38,202 nt of DNA from CAKRJP01 sp963658085 (GCA_963658085.1 CAVKOU010000021.1:1-38202), one strand, 5' to 3'. Positions 22,796-30,952 are shown, numbered from the stretch's first letter. Numbers and translations: made by a program. The notes: generated from the sequence alone by a model not told the origin.

Positions 22796-25435
22796 ATGGA
22801 AGACAATATTTTTGACAAAGTCCATGAAGTGGATTTGAAGAAAACCATGGAGACGTCCTATATAGATTATGCCATGAGTGTTATTGCGTCTCGTGCGCTG
22901 CCTGATGTCAGAGATGGTTTGAAACCGGTACAGAGAAGAATTTTATACTCCATGATCGAGTTGAACAACGGTCCGGATAAGCCACATAGAAAATGTGCCC
23001 GTATCGTCGGTGATACCATGGGTAAATATCACCCACACGGTGACAGTTCTATTTATGGTGCTTTGGTAAATATGGCCCAGGAGTGGTCTACCAGATATCC
23101 ATTGGTAGATGGACATGGTAACTTTGGATCTGTGGATGGTGACGGAGCAGCGGCCATGCGATATACCGAGGCCAGACTCAGTAAGATTTCCATGGAACTT
23201 ACCGCAGATATCAACAAGAATACTGTAGACTTCTCACCAAACTTTGATGAGACAGAGAAGGAGCCGGATGTATTGCCGGCAAGATTTCCTAATCTTTTGG
23301 TAAATGGTACCTCCGGTATCGCCGTTGGTATGGCTACGAATATTCCACCTCACAACTTGAGAGAAACCGTTGATGCGGTGGTTCGTATCATCGATGATCA
23401 GATCGAGGATAAAGAAGAGACCAGCATTGAGGAAATCTTAAAAATTGTGAAGGGACCGGATTTCCCGACCGGAGGAGTGATTCTTGGAACCAGAGGAATC
23501 GAGGAAGCCTACAGAACCGGTAGAGGAAAAATCAGAGTTCGTGCCGTTACCAATATCGAGACCATGCCAAATGGAAAGAGCCGCATTATCGTAACGGAAC
23601 TTCCTTACATGGTAAATAAGGCAAGACTTATCGAGAAGATTGCGGAGTTAGTTCGTGATAAGAGAATCGATGGAATCACAGATCTTAGTGATCAGTCCAG
23701 CCGTGAAGGAATGCGTGTTGTCATCGAACTTCGTAAGGATGCCAATGCCAATGTAATCTTAAATCAGCTGTATAAACATACCCAGTTACAGGATACCTTT
23801 GGTGTCATTATGCTGGCCTTGGTAGATAATCAGCCGAAGGTTATGAGTCTCATCGAGATGCTGCAGTATTACCTGAAGCATCAGGAAGAGGTAGTAACCA
23901 GAAGAACAAAATATGAGTTGAACAAAGCAGAGGAGAGAGCTCACATCTTAGAGGGATTACTCATCGCTTTGGATAATATTGACGAAGTTATTCGCATTAT
24001 CCGTAATTCTCAGAATGTGCAGATTGCCAAGACAGAATTAATGGCTCGCTTTGGTCTGACAGATGTGCAGGCTCAGGCTATCGTAGATATGAGACTTCGT
24101 GCTCTCACCGGTTTGGAGAGAGAAAAGCTTGAAAATGAATATGCAGAGCTTATGAAGCAGATTGCCAGATTAAAAGAAATTCTGGCAGATCATAAAAAGT
24201 TATTAGGTGTGATCAGAGAAGAAATCATTGTAATCAGAGATAAATATGGGGATGACAGAAGAACCCAGATCGGATTTGATGTCTATGATCTTTCAACAGA
24301 GGATCTCATTCCAAGAGAAGATGTGATTATTACCATGACAAAACTTGGATACATCAAGAGAATGAGCGATGACACATTCAAGGCTCAGAACCGTGGCGGC
24401 AAGGGCATCAAGGGAATGCAGACTTTGGAAAATGATTATGTGGAAGAACTTTTCATGACAAATACCCACCACTACATCATGTTCTTTACCAATACCGGTC
24501 GTGTATACCGCATGAAGGGATATGAGATTCCGGAATCCAGCCGTACCGCAAGGGGAACTGCCATTATCAATCTTCTGCAGTTACTGCCGGGAGAGAAGAT
24601 CAGCGCTGTGATTCCAATCGAGAAATATAGCGAGGGAAGCTATATCTTGATGGCTACGAAAAACGGACTTGTAAAGAAAACTCCACTTACAGACTATGCA
24701 AATGTAAGAAAGAATGGTCTGACAGCCATCACCCTTCGTGAGGATGACGAGCTAATCGAAGTAAAATATACCGACGGAAAGCAGGATGTAATTTTAGCTA
24801 CCAAGTACGGACAGTGCATCCGCTTTAAAGAGACAGACGTCAGAGCCACCGGAAGAGCATCCATGGGAGTTCGAGGAATCAATTTAGTAGACATGGACGA
24901 AGTCATTGGAATGCAGCTTCAGGTACAGGGAGAGGAACTTTTGATTGTATCTGAGAAGGGAATGGGGAAAAGAACCGCAATTTCCGAGTTCAATGTGCAA
25001 AACCGTGGCGGAAAAGGTGTGAAATGTTATAAAATCACCGAGAAGACAGGTTACGTAGTTGGAATCAAGGCAGTTAATGATGATAATGAGATTATGATCA
25101 TCAATACAGACGGAATTATTATCCGAATGCTGTGTAGTGGAATCTCTGTACTGGGAAGAATTACTTCAGGTGTGAAACTGATTAACCTGAAGGAGGGCGA
25201 GAAGGTAGCAAGCATCGCTAAAGTAAGAGAGGCTCAGGAAGAAGAATCAGAAGAGTCAGGAGATACAGAGAATTTAGAAAGTTATGAGAAGGTAACTTCC
25301 GAAAGTGAAGTTTCTGAAGAAGTAGAAACTCTGGAGAATACCGGAGATTATGATATTAAGGAATTAGCAGATTCCGAGATAGAAAAATCAGATGATTATG
25401 AATTAGAAATCATTGATCTGGATGATGAAGAGTAA
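22796..25435 (+). CDS. gyrA: DNA gyrase subunit A
   Basis: 879 residues, longer than many GyrAs because of an acidic C-terminal tail. GyrA cuts and rejoins DNA. Seen: catalytic Tyr123 in AAMRYTEARL, the quinolone region HPHGDSSIYGALVNMAQ with Ser84 (E. coli 83) and Gly88 (E. coli 87, usually Asp or Glu), and a beta-pinwheel domain with a GyrA-box-like QNRGGKG near residue 531 and a second QNRGGKG near 735. The last ~65 residues are mostly Glu, Asp and Ser. AGGAGATAAAGG lies just before the ATG. A strong bidirectional terminator follows, ending the dnaN-gyrA series. Confidence 0.98.
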   Translation: MEDNIFDKVHEVDLKKTMETSYIDYAMSVIASRALPDVRDGLKPVQRRILYSMIELNNGPDKPHRKCARIVGDTMGKYHPHGDSSIYGALVNMAQEWSTRYPLVDGHGNFGSVDGDGAAAMRYTEARLSKISMELTADINKNTVDFSPNFDETEKEPDVLPARFPNLLVNGTSGIAVGMATNIPPHNLRETVDAVVRIIDDQIEDKEETSIEEILKIVKGPDFPTGGVILGTRGIEEAYRTGRGKIRVRAVTNIETMPNGKSRIIVTELPYMVNKARLIEKIAELVRDKRIDGITDLSDQSSREGMRVVIELRKDANANVILNQLYKHTQLQDTFGVIMLALVDNQPKVMSLIEMLQYYLKHQEEVVTRRTKYELNKAEERAHILEGLLIALDNIDEVIRIIRNSQNVQIAKTELMARFGLTDVQAQAIVDMRLRALTGLEREKLENEYAELMKQIARLKEILADHKKLLGVIREEIIVIRDKYGDDRRTQIGFDVYDLSTEDLIPREDVIITMTKLGYIKRMSDDTFKAQNRGGKGIKGMQTLENDYVEELFMTNTHHYIMFFTNTGRVYRMKGYEIPESSRTARGTAIINLLQLLPGEKISAVIPIEKYSEGSYILMATKNGLVKKTPLTDYANVRKNGLTAITLREDDELIEVKYTDGKQDVILATKYGQCIRFKETDVRATGRASMGVRGINLVDMDEVIGMQLQVQGEELLIVSEKGMGKRTAISEFNVQNRGGKGVKCYKITEKTGYVVGIKAVNDDNEIMIINTDGIIIRMLCSGISVLGRITSGVKLINLKEGEKVASIAKVREAQEEESEESGDTENLESYEKVTSESEVSEEVETLENTGDYDIKELADSEIEKSDDYELEIIDLDDEE

Positions 25436-25456
25436 AAATTAGACAGGTTATACATC

Positions 25457-25502
25457 AAAAAAAGTCGTTTATCAGGATAGGTCCTGATAAGCGACTTTTT
25501 TT
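25457..25502. terminator. Strong bidirectional terminator between gyrA and the NSS transporter gene
   Basis: AAAAAAAGTCG-TTATCAGGA pairs with TCCTGATAA-CGACTTTTTTT around a short loop, leaving an A run on one side and a T run on the other. It serves both convergent genes. Confidence 0.9.
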
Positions 25503-25542
25503 CGGAATACCATAAATCATCATATAGAAATTGCAAGAGCGT

Positions 25543-26868
25543 TTAAAATGCCACATGCATAAACAGTGCAACGCAGCAAAGAATCAGGGCCAGTGGAACA
25601 TAAACAAAACGTCCCAGGTAGTACCAGACATTTCCTCGTATCTTTTTACCTCCGGTATTGATAGCAGCAAGAAGAACATCCCTTTTCATAACATAGAACC
25701 AGGAAACTGCTCCAAGGGTTGCACCGATAGGAATAATGTAGATAGAAACAATGTCCATCCATGGTCCCCATTTGGAAATAGGTTCCATGCCAAGTCCAAA
25801 TCCAAGACAGATTACGCATAAAATAATCAAAACATTCATACGATTGAGCTTTGGAAATTTATAAAGCAGGGACTCGGCAACTGCCTCAAACATATTTTGC
25901 AGTGAACTGATTCCCGCAAAGATCATTGCTACATAGAGAATGATGGCGAAGAGCCGCCCAAAAGGAATATCCTGCAAAATCGTGGGCAGAGTAACAAACA
26001 AAAGGCTAGGTCCCGAACCTATATCCAAACCGTAGGAAAAGCAGGCTGGAATGATGACCAGTGCTGCAACCACAGCTGCAATGGTATCAAACAGGGCCGT
26101 ATGTCCGGCACATCCAACAACATCCTCTTCCTTGGAAAGATAAGCACCGTAGGCAATCATTCCACTGCCTGTAACGGAGAGAGAAAAGAAAGCCTGTCCC
26201 ATAGCCCAAATCCAGATCATGGGATCTAGGAGAGCCTCCCAACGAGGAGTGAACATAAAGATGTATCCTTCCATAGATCCCGGCAACATGGCTACGCGAA
26301 TTGCCAAGATAACAAAGATGATGAAGAAAACAGGCATCATGATCTTGTTTGTTTTCTCAATGCTTTGTGCACCCAGATAAAGGGTAAGCAGAGTTCCGAC
26401 CACCACGATAACGTGGTAGGGAACTACTGAATAGGAAGAGGCAGAAAAGCTTTCAAACCAACTGGCGGTATCAGTAGTCATTAAGGTGCCAAGAAGCGAG
26501 TCAATCAAAGCTTTAAGGATATAGGTTAAAATAACCGCATAACCAATGGCGATGCACATGGAACCTGCAAGAGGAAGCCAAGCTAGAACACCGCCAACCT
26601 TTCCGGCCTTTTTACCCCGGGTAGCCCAGGCCTTTTCATAAGAACCTAAAGTACCGGTTCCGGATTGCCTTCCGATGGCAAATTCCGCCGGAAGACCAAC
26701 ATAACTGAAAATAAAAATAAAGAGTAGATAGATCAGCAGGAAGGCACCGCCTCCGTTGCTTCCCAGCTTGTTGGGAAATCCCCATACATTGGCCATGCCT
26801 ACGGCAGAACCAACAGAAGCCAGAATAAATCCCCAGCGGCTGGCAAAATTTTTCGTATTATTTTTCAT
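25543..26868 (-). CDS. Neurotransmitter:sodium symporter (NSS/SNF) family transporter
   Basis: 441 residues from the start chosen, with about 11 hydrophobic segments, the size of the bacterial 11-helix NSS group. These proteins take up amino acids or related solutes with sodium. Seen: the unwound first helix and sodium-site region WGFILASVGSAVGMANVWGF followed by GSNGGGAFLLIY, and YVGLPAEFAIGRQ. The substrate cannot be told. The ATG at 26868 has GGGGG 4 nt upstream; an in-frame extension of 11 codons has none and lies in the leader hairpin. A near-consensus promoter is at 26944-26972. It is convergent with gyrA. Confidence 0.92.
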   Translation of the reverse strand: MKNNTKNFASRWGFILASVGSAVGMANVWGFPNKLGSNGGGAFLLIYLLFIFIFSYVGLPAEFAIGRQSGTGTLGSYEKAWATRGKKAGKVGGVLAWLPLAGSMCIAIGYAVILTYILKALIDSLLGTLMTTDTASWFESFSASSYSVVPYHVIVVVGTLLTLYLGAQSIEKTNKIMMPVFFIIFVILAIRVAMLPGSMEGYIFMFTPRWEALLDPMIWIWAMGQAFFSLSVTGSGMIAYGAYLSKEEDVVGCAGHTALFDTIAAVVAALVIIPACFSYGLDIGSGPSLLFVTLPTILQDIPFGRLFAIILYVAMIFAGISSLQNMFEAVAESLLYKFPKLNRMNVLIILCVICLGFGLGMEPISKWGPWMDIVSIYIIPIGATLGAVSWFYVMKRDVLLAAINTGGKKIRGNVWYYLGRFVYVPLALILCCVALFMHVAF

Positions 26869-26884
26869 GTTTCCCCCAATAATT

Positions 26885-26914
26885 CCAAAAGAGCATACCA
26901 CGGGCGCTCTTTGG
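26885..26914 (-). promoter_or_regulatory. Leader hairpin of the NSS transporter gene
   Basis: On the minus strand CCAAAGAGC pairs with GCTCTTTTGG (one bulge) around an 11-base loop, between the promoter and the ribosome site. No T tract follows, so it is not a terminator; it may affect translation or mRNA stability. Confidence 0.45.
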
Positions 26915-26943
26915 TTTAAATAACAATAGTAATATGCATTTTG

Positions 26944-26972
26944 ATTTTAAAGTTTTAATGTACCAAAGTCAA
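26944..26972 (-). promoter_or_regulatory. Sigma-A promoter of the NSS transporter gene
   Basis: On the minus strand TTGACT (26967-26972), exactly 17 bp, TAAAAT (26944-26949), giving a leader of about 70 nt. Confidence 0.75.
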
Positions 26973-27112
26973 CATTCAATAATTTATTGGAAAATGGACA
27001 GGAAATCTGGATTTATTAAATATTATTTTCCTAGGAATATCGAAAAAAATTCCTGAATATGATGAAACATATGATTTGCATACCATATTAAAACATCATA
27101 TAGGAAATAATA

Positions 27113-27146
27113 AAAATCCGAGATGCATTAGGGCACCTCGGATTTT
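27113..27146 (-). terminator. Terminator after the CDF exporter gene
   Basis: On the minus strand AAAATCCGAGGTGC pairs with GCATCTCGGATTTT (one G-U) around CCTAAT, followed by TATTATTT, 22 nt after the stop codon. Confidence 0.85.
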
Positions 27147-27167
27147 CTATGACGGTATGTAATTTTT

Positions 27168-28061
27168 TCACAGGCTCATTTGTTTCTTCGGATTTACATG
27201 AACCATGATATGTTTCACCTTGGAAAAATTCTTTTCTATACTGTCATGGACTGCCTCTGCAATGCCATGAGCTTCCTGCAGAGACATAGTTCCATCCACT
27301 GCAATTTCCACATCGACATAGATTTTATTTCCAAAAATTCTTGTCTGTAGTAGATCAATTCCCAAAACATTTTCGTTTTTCCTGACACAATCCCGAAGTT
27401 TGGTCTCAGTGCTTTCATCACAAGAGTGATCCACCATTTTGTCGATGGCATCCTTGAAAATATCATAGGCTGCTTTTACGACAAATATGAAGATCATAAA
27501 ACTTGCAAGGGAGTCCATGATGGGGTAACCAAGTCTTGCGCCGGCGATTCCCACGAGAGCTCCGATAGAGGATATGGCATCGGAACGATGATGCCAGGCA
27601 TCTGCTAAAAGAGCACTGGAATCAATCTTTTTTGCATAATATCTTGTGTACCAGTACATTCCCTCTTTCACAGCGATGGATACGATTGCCGCAACCAATG
27701 CCAGAATCCCCGGAACCTGTAAGTTCCGATAATCTCCATGCAGAATTGCTTTTAAGGCTTCCATGCCGATTCCCAGTCCGGTAATTAAGAGAATCACAGA
27801 CAATATAACGGCCGCCACACACTCCAGACGTTCATGGCCGTAAGGATGTTCCTTGTCCGGATTCTTTGAAGACAATTTAATTCCGATCAGAACAATTACT
27901 GTGCTAAATACATCGGATGCCGAATGAATGGCATCGCTGATCATTGCATTGGAATGTGCGATGATCCCGGCTAAAAGCTTAAAAATCGACAGTAGGACAT
28001 TACCTGTAATCGTAGCAAAAGATACTTTGTTTGCTACCTTTTGAAAATTCATATTTTCCAT
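27168..28061 (-). CDS. Cation diffusion facilitator (CDF) metal exporter, probably Ni/Co
   Basis: 297 residues. CDF proteins export divalent metals in exchange for protons as dimers. Seen: six hydrophobic segments, the metal sites HSASD in helix 2 and HHRSD in helix 5 (both HxxxD), the loop PDKEHPYGHERLE, and a C-terminal cytoplasmic domain (about 205-297) ending in IMVHVNPKK, the usual ferredoxin-like metal-binding part. The ATG at 28061 is preceded by GGAGG 8 nt upstream; a longer frame reading upstream would run into the riboswitch region. The riboswitch upstream resembles the NiCo (czcD) class, which suggests nickel and cobalt as substrates; zinc or manganese remain possible from the protein alone. 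Confidence 0.93.
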   Translation of the reverse strand: MENMNFQKVANKVSFATITGNVLLSIFKLLAGIIAHSNAMISDAIHSASDVFSTVIVLIGIKLSSKNPDKEHPYGHERLECVAAVILSVILLITGLGIGMEALKAILHGDYRNLQVPGILALVAAIVSIAVKEGMYWYTRYYAKKIDSSALLADAWHHRSDAISSIGALVGIAGARLGYPIMDSLASFMIFIFVVKAAYDIFKDAIDKMVDHSCDESTETKLRDCVRKNENVLGIDLLQTRIFGNKIYVDVEIAVDGTMSLQEAHGIAEAVHDSIEKNFSKVKHIMVHVNPKKQMSL

Positions 28062-28134
28062 ATTCGTTACCTCCAGATATGTAAGATAGCTCAATGGCAC
28101 TAACGATGTGTGGGAGTTTGTTTTGATGAATTTC

Positions 28135-28189
28135 AAAGAAAAAAGAAAACACCCACGAACCAGTATTAGCAACAACTGTCCCGCGGATG
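28135..28189 (-). terminator. Regulated terminator of the CDF-gene leader (riboswitch expression platform)
   Basis: On the minus strand CATCCGCGGGACAG (5' end at 28189) pairs with CTGGTTCGTGGGTG in 13 of 14 positions, counting G-U pairs, followed by TTTTCTTTTTTCTTT. Its 5' arm is made of the aptamer's last helix and closing helix strands, so aptamer and terminator cannot coexist. Confidence 0.8.
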
Positions 28190-28260
28190 TAAAGATTCAT
28201 TCCACTGTCACCTTCTGTGACCCGACTCCATGATGATTAATCACGGTCTGCTCAGTTTGT
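28172..28260 (-). ncRNA. Probable NiCo (czcD) riboswitch aptamer
   Basis: On the minus strand four helices meet in one junction: closing helix ACAAACTG / CAGTTGT, then CCGTGAT / ATCATGG, GTCAC / GTGAC and GTGGAATG / CATCCGC. The joining segments GAGCAGA, AGTCGG and GGGA are purine-rich. A four-way junction with these G-rich joints, directly upstream of a CDF exporter gene, matches the NiCo class as I remember it. The overlap with a terminator 5' arm predicts that metal binding keeps the terminator open and turns the exporter on. I fitted no covariance model. Confidence 0.8.
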
Positions 28261-28365
28261 ACTGTAGTTTTATATGCAGTGCAAAGAGTTACGATAGATA
28301 TACCACATGGAAATGGATTTGTCAATTTCTGAAAAATTTTGTCCAAAAGTTTGCACTCGGATTTT

Positions 28366-28533
28366 TTAATGTCTCGGATCATTCTGCCACAACAGCATAA
28401 ACACGCAAGCTAACAGCACCACCAGCAAGATCAGAAGTATCAAAACCACGAATCGCTTCGTAGCCATAGACATCTTTTTCTTCTTTCTCTGACTCTTGTT
28501 CTTACTTTCTGTAACATCATTTATAGATTCCAT
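28366..28533 (-). CDS. Small one-helix membrane protein (55 residues), unknown function
   Basis: A frame of 55 codons starting at the ATG at 28533: a hydrophilic, very basic N-terminus (SKNKSQRKKKK), then a hydrophobic helix of about 22 residues (FVVLILLILLVVLLACVF and on) and a short tail ending WQNDPRH. AAAGGATG lies 6 nt before the start, and TTTACA-17 bp-TAAAAT is a good promoter at 28585-28613. By the positive-inside rule the N-terminus would face the cytoplasm. It could be an open frame by chance, but helix, ribosome site and promoter together favour a real gene. It resembles no family I can name. It lies upstream of the riboswitch and exporter in the same direction. Confidence 0.65.
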   Translation of the reverse strand: MESINDVTESKNKSQRKKKKMSMATKRFVVLILLILLVVLLACVFMLLWQNDPRH

Positions 28534-28584
28534 ATAAACATCCTTTCAGATTTATTCTCTTCATTCTCTATATCTATGCTCCAT

Positions 28585-28613
28585 ATTTTATCGTTTTTAG
28601 AAAAGTCTGTAAA
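28585..28613 (-). promoter_or_regulatory. Promoter of the 55-residue membrane protein gene
   Basis: On the minus strand TTTACA (28608-28613), 17 bp, TAAAAT (28585-28590), about 50 nt before the start codon. It is back to back with the fumarase promoter on the other strand. Confidence 0.6.
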
Positions 28614-28637
28614 GATATTTGAAGACCTTATGTTTTA

Positions 28638-28666
28638 TTGAAAAAGACAGACGAATCCCGTATACT
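28638..28666 (+). promoter_or_regulatory. Sigma-A promoter of the fumarase operon
   Basis: TTGAAA (28638-28643), exactly 17 bp, TATACT (28661-28666), 46 bp before the GTG start of the alpha subunit. Confidence 0.75.
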
Positions 28667-28712
28667 TTAGATAAATATATCTATTTTAGAAAATCACAAA
28701 AGGAGAAGAAAC

Positions 28713-29555
28713 GTGCGAGACATCCATGTAAACGAAATTACAAAGAACATCAAAGAAATGTGCATAGAAGCCAACCATTTTCTGTCCAAGGATATGGATG
28801 CGGCTATGAAAAAAGCCACTGCAGAGGAAAAGGCTCCTCTGGGAAAACAGATTTTAAACCAATTACAGGACAATCTTAAGATTGCCGCAGAGGATATGAT
28901 TCCTATTTGTCAGGACACAGGTATGGCAGTAGTCTTCATCGAAGTCGGCCAGGAGGTTCATCTTACAGGCGGATCTCTGGAAGATGCGATTAACGAGGGG
29001 GTACGCCAGGGTTATGTCGATGGATATTTGCGTAAATCCGTAGTAGGTGATCCGATCCTCAGAGAGAATACCAAGGACAACACTCCTGCGATCATTCACT
29101 ACAGCATCGTGGATGGAGATAAGGTGAAGATTAAATTGGCACCGAAGGGATTCGGCAGTGAGAACATGAGCAGGGTGTTTATGCTGAAGCCTGCAGACGG
29201 AATCGAAGGTGTGAAAAATGCCATCCTCACAGCAGTAAAGGATGCAGGCCCAAATGCCTGTCCTCCGATGGTTGTTGGTGTCGGCGTGGGAGGAACCTTT
29301 GAAAAATGTGCCATTATGGCAAAGGAAGCTCTCACAAGAGAAGTAGGCAGTCATTCTGAAATTTCCTGGGTTAAGGATCTAGAAGAGGAAATGCTCACCA
29401 AGATTAATAAGCTTGGCATTGGACCGGGAGGCTTGGGAGGAAGCACAACAGCTCTTGCGGTCAATGTCAATACCTATCCGACCCATATCGCAGGACTTCC
29501 TGTGGGAATCAACATTTGCTGCCATGTAAACAGACATGTAATCAGGGAGGTATAA
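28713..29555 (+). CDS. Class I fumarate hydratase / tartrate dehydratase, alpha subunit
   Basis: 280 residues. The two-subunit class I enzyme carries a [4Fe-4S] cluster and hydrates fumarate to malate (or dehydrates L-tartrate). Seen: ICQDTGMAVVF with the first cluster cysteine (about residue 69), PNACPPMVVGVGVGGTFEKC with further cysteines (about 188 and 206), and the C-terminal GPGGLGGSTTALAVNV. The GTG start is preceded by AAAGGAGA about 8 nt upstream. The beta subunit follows 4 nt after the stop, so the genes are co-translated. In anaerobic gut Clostridia a fumarate step in the reductive TCA branch or in amino-acid degradation is likely; the sequence does not separate fumarase from tartrate dehydratase. 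Confidence 0.93.
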   Translation: MRDIHVNEITKNIKEMCIEANHFLSKDMDAAMKKATAEEKAPLGKQILNQLQDNLKIAAEDMIPICQDTGMAVVFIEVGQEVHLTGGSLEDAINEGVRQGYVDGYLRKSVVGDPILRENTKDNTPAIIHYSIVDGDKVKIKLAPKGFGSENMSRVFMLKPADGIEGVKNAILTAVKDAGPNACPPMVVGVGVGGTFEKCAIMAKEALTREVGSHSEISWVKDLEEEMLTKINKLGIGPGGLGGSTTALAVNVNTYPTHIAGLPVGINICCHVNRHVIREV

Positions 29556-29559
29556 GAAG

Positions 29560-30111
29560 ATGGATAAGCATATTACAGCACCAATTACAAAAGAAGTATC
29601 CTCCACATTGCGGGCAGGAGATTACGTTTATATTACAGGAACTATTTACACCGCAAGGGATGCGGCACACAAGCGCATGGACGAAACCTTAAATCGTGGG
29701 GAAGAGTTGCCAATCGATATCAAAGATCAGGCAATTTATTACATGGGGCCATCTCCTGCAAGACCGGGACGGCCTATTGGATCCGCGGGACCAACAACCG
29801 CCAGCCGTATGGATAAATATGCTCCGAGACTCTTGGATCTTGGACAGTCTGCCATGATTGGAAAAGGCAAGCGCACCAAAGAAGTTTTAGATGCAGTTAT
29901 TAGAAATAAAGCCGTTTATTTTGCAGCCATCGGTGGAGCAGGAGCCCTGCTTTCCAAGTGCATCAAGTCCTCGGAAATCGTAGCCTACGAAGATTTAGGA
30001 ACCGAGGCAATCCGAAAGCTTGAGGTAGAAAACCTGCCGGTAATCGTGGTAGCTGATTGCGAAGGAAATTATTTATACGAATCAGCCATTAAGGAATATC
30101 AGGAAATATAA
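29560..30111 (+). CDS. Class I fumarate hydratase / tartrate dehydratase, beta subunit
   Basis: 183 residues. Seen: the subunit-typical LRAGDYVYITGTIYTARDAAHKR near the start (first 20 residues suffice for recognition), GPSPARPGRPIGSAGPTTASRMD (substrate loop), and MIGKGKRT with the conserved basic patch. It completes the active site with the alpha subunit. Its stop codon lies inside a run of five 10-bp repeats that continue into the spacer before the acyltransferase gene. Confidence 0.94.
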   Translation: MDKHITAPITKEVSSTLRAGDYVYITGTIYTARDAAHKRMDETLNRGEELPIDIKDQAIYYMGPSPARPGRPIGSAGPTTASRMDKYAPRLLDLGQSAMIGKGKRTKEVLDAVIRNKAVYFAAIGGAGALLSKCIKSSEIVAYEDLGTEAIRKLEVENLPVIVVADCEGNYLYESAIKEYQEI

Positions 30112-30140
30112 AGAAATATAAGGAAATATAAGAGAGGATA
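30091..30140. repeat. 10-bp tandem repeat x5 at the end of the fumarase beta gene
   Basis: Five consecutive 10-bp units, AGGAAATATA with variants, start in the last codons of the beta subunit and run 29 bp past its stop. This is the fifth AT-rich short tandem repeat before a gene in this window. Confidence 0.85.
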
Positions 30141-30219
30141 TCAGGGACAAAATCCATCTTGGAAAGTGCTCCGGTATCCGTTGGGAGTAAAATCATAAAA
30201 ATAAGGAGGGAAGAAGAAA

Positions 30220-30930
30220 ATGAAGAGAATCCTTGTTATGGTGTTGAAAAATATCATATTTGTTCCCTACATGTGGATAAGATTATGTTATCATGCCTCT
30301 CATGTGGATAAATACACATTGAAAGAGCATTTTAAGTTGCTACGCTATATTGTAAAGAGGGCAAACAAAGGCGGAAATGTAACTGTCCTTTCCTATGGAA
30401 AAGAAAATATTCCAAAAGAAGAGGGATATATGTTTTTCCCAAATCACCAGGGACTGTATGACGTGTTAGCTATTATCGATGCCTGTGATGCAAACTTTGG
30501 GGTGGTGGCTAAGAAAGAAGTGGCGAATGTTCCATTTTTAAAGCAGGTATTTGCCTGCACCAAATCCTTGATGATCGACCGGGATGACATCCGTCAGTCC
30601 ATGAACGTGATTTTGGAAGTATCCAAAGCAGTATCCGGTGGAAAAAATTTCCTGATTTTTCCGGAGGGAACCAGATCCAAGAAAGGAAATCAGGTGGGAG
30701 ATTTCAAAGGTGGAAGCTTTAAGGCGGCCACTAAGGCAAAGTGCCCTATCGTGCCTGTAGCGTTAATTAATTCCTTCACACCATTTGATTCCCATACCAT
30801 AGACCCCGTAACCGTCCAGGTACATTTCTTGGAGCCTTTATATTATGAGGATTACAAAGATATGAAGACCCCGGAGATTGCGGAACTTGTGAGAAATCGG
30901 ATTCAGGAGACCATTGACGAAAATAAATAA
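30220..30930 (+). CDS. 1-acyl-sn-glycerol-3-phosphate acyltransferase (PlsC/LPLAT family)
   Basis: 236 residues. PlsC-type enzymes put the second acyl chain on lysophosphatidic acid at the membrane. Seen: an N-terminal hydrophobic/amphipathic stretch (about 1-20), the catalytic NHQGLYD (HxxxxD, about residues 77-83), VAKKEVANVPF, the substrate motif FPEGTRSKKG (about 148-157) and a later VPVALINS. AAGGAGGG lies about 11 nt upstream. A strong terminator follows. Two perfect DnaA-box 9-mers fall in its first codons (30272 and 30303). Family sure; whether it is the main PlsC of the cell is not known. Confidence 0.9.
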   Translation: MKRILVMVLKNIIFVPYMWIRLCYHASHVDKYTLKEHFKLLRYIVKRANKGGNVTVLSYGKENIPKEEGYMFFPNHQGLYDVLAIIDACDANFGVVAKKEVANVPFLKQVFACTKSLMIDRDDIRQSMNVILEVSKAVSGGKNFLIFPEGTRSKKGNQVGDFKGGSFKAATKAKCPIVPVALINSFTPFDSHTIDPVTVQVHFLEPLYYEDYKDMKTPEIAELVRNRIQETIDENK

Positions 30931-30952
30931 GTAAATAAAGAAAAACTATCAG

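Noticed and set aside
28863..29354. 163-codon minus-strand frame opposite the fumarase alpha gene
   Set aside because: Shadow of the fumarase gene; Cys/His/Ser-rich nonsense composition and no ribosome site.
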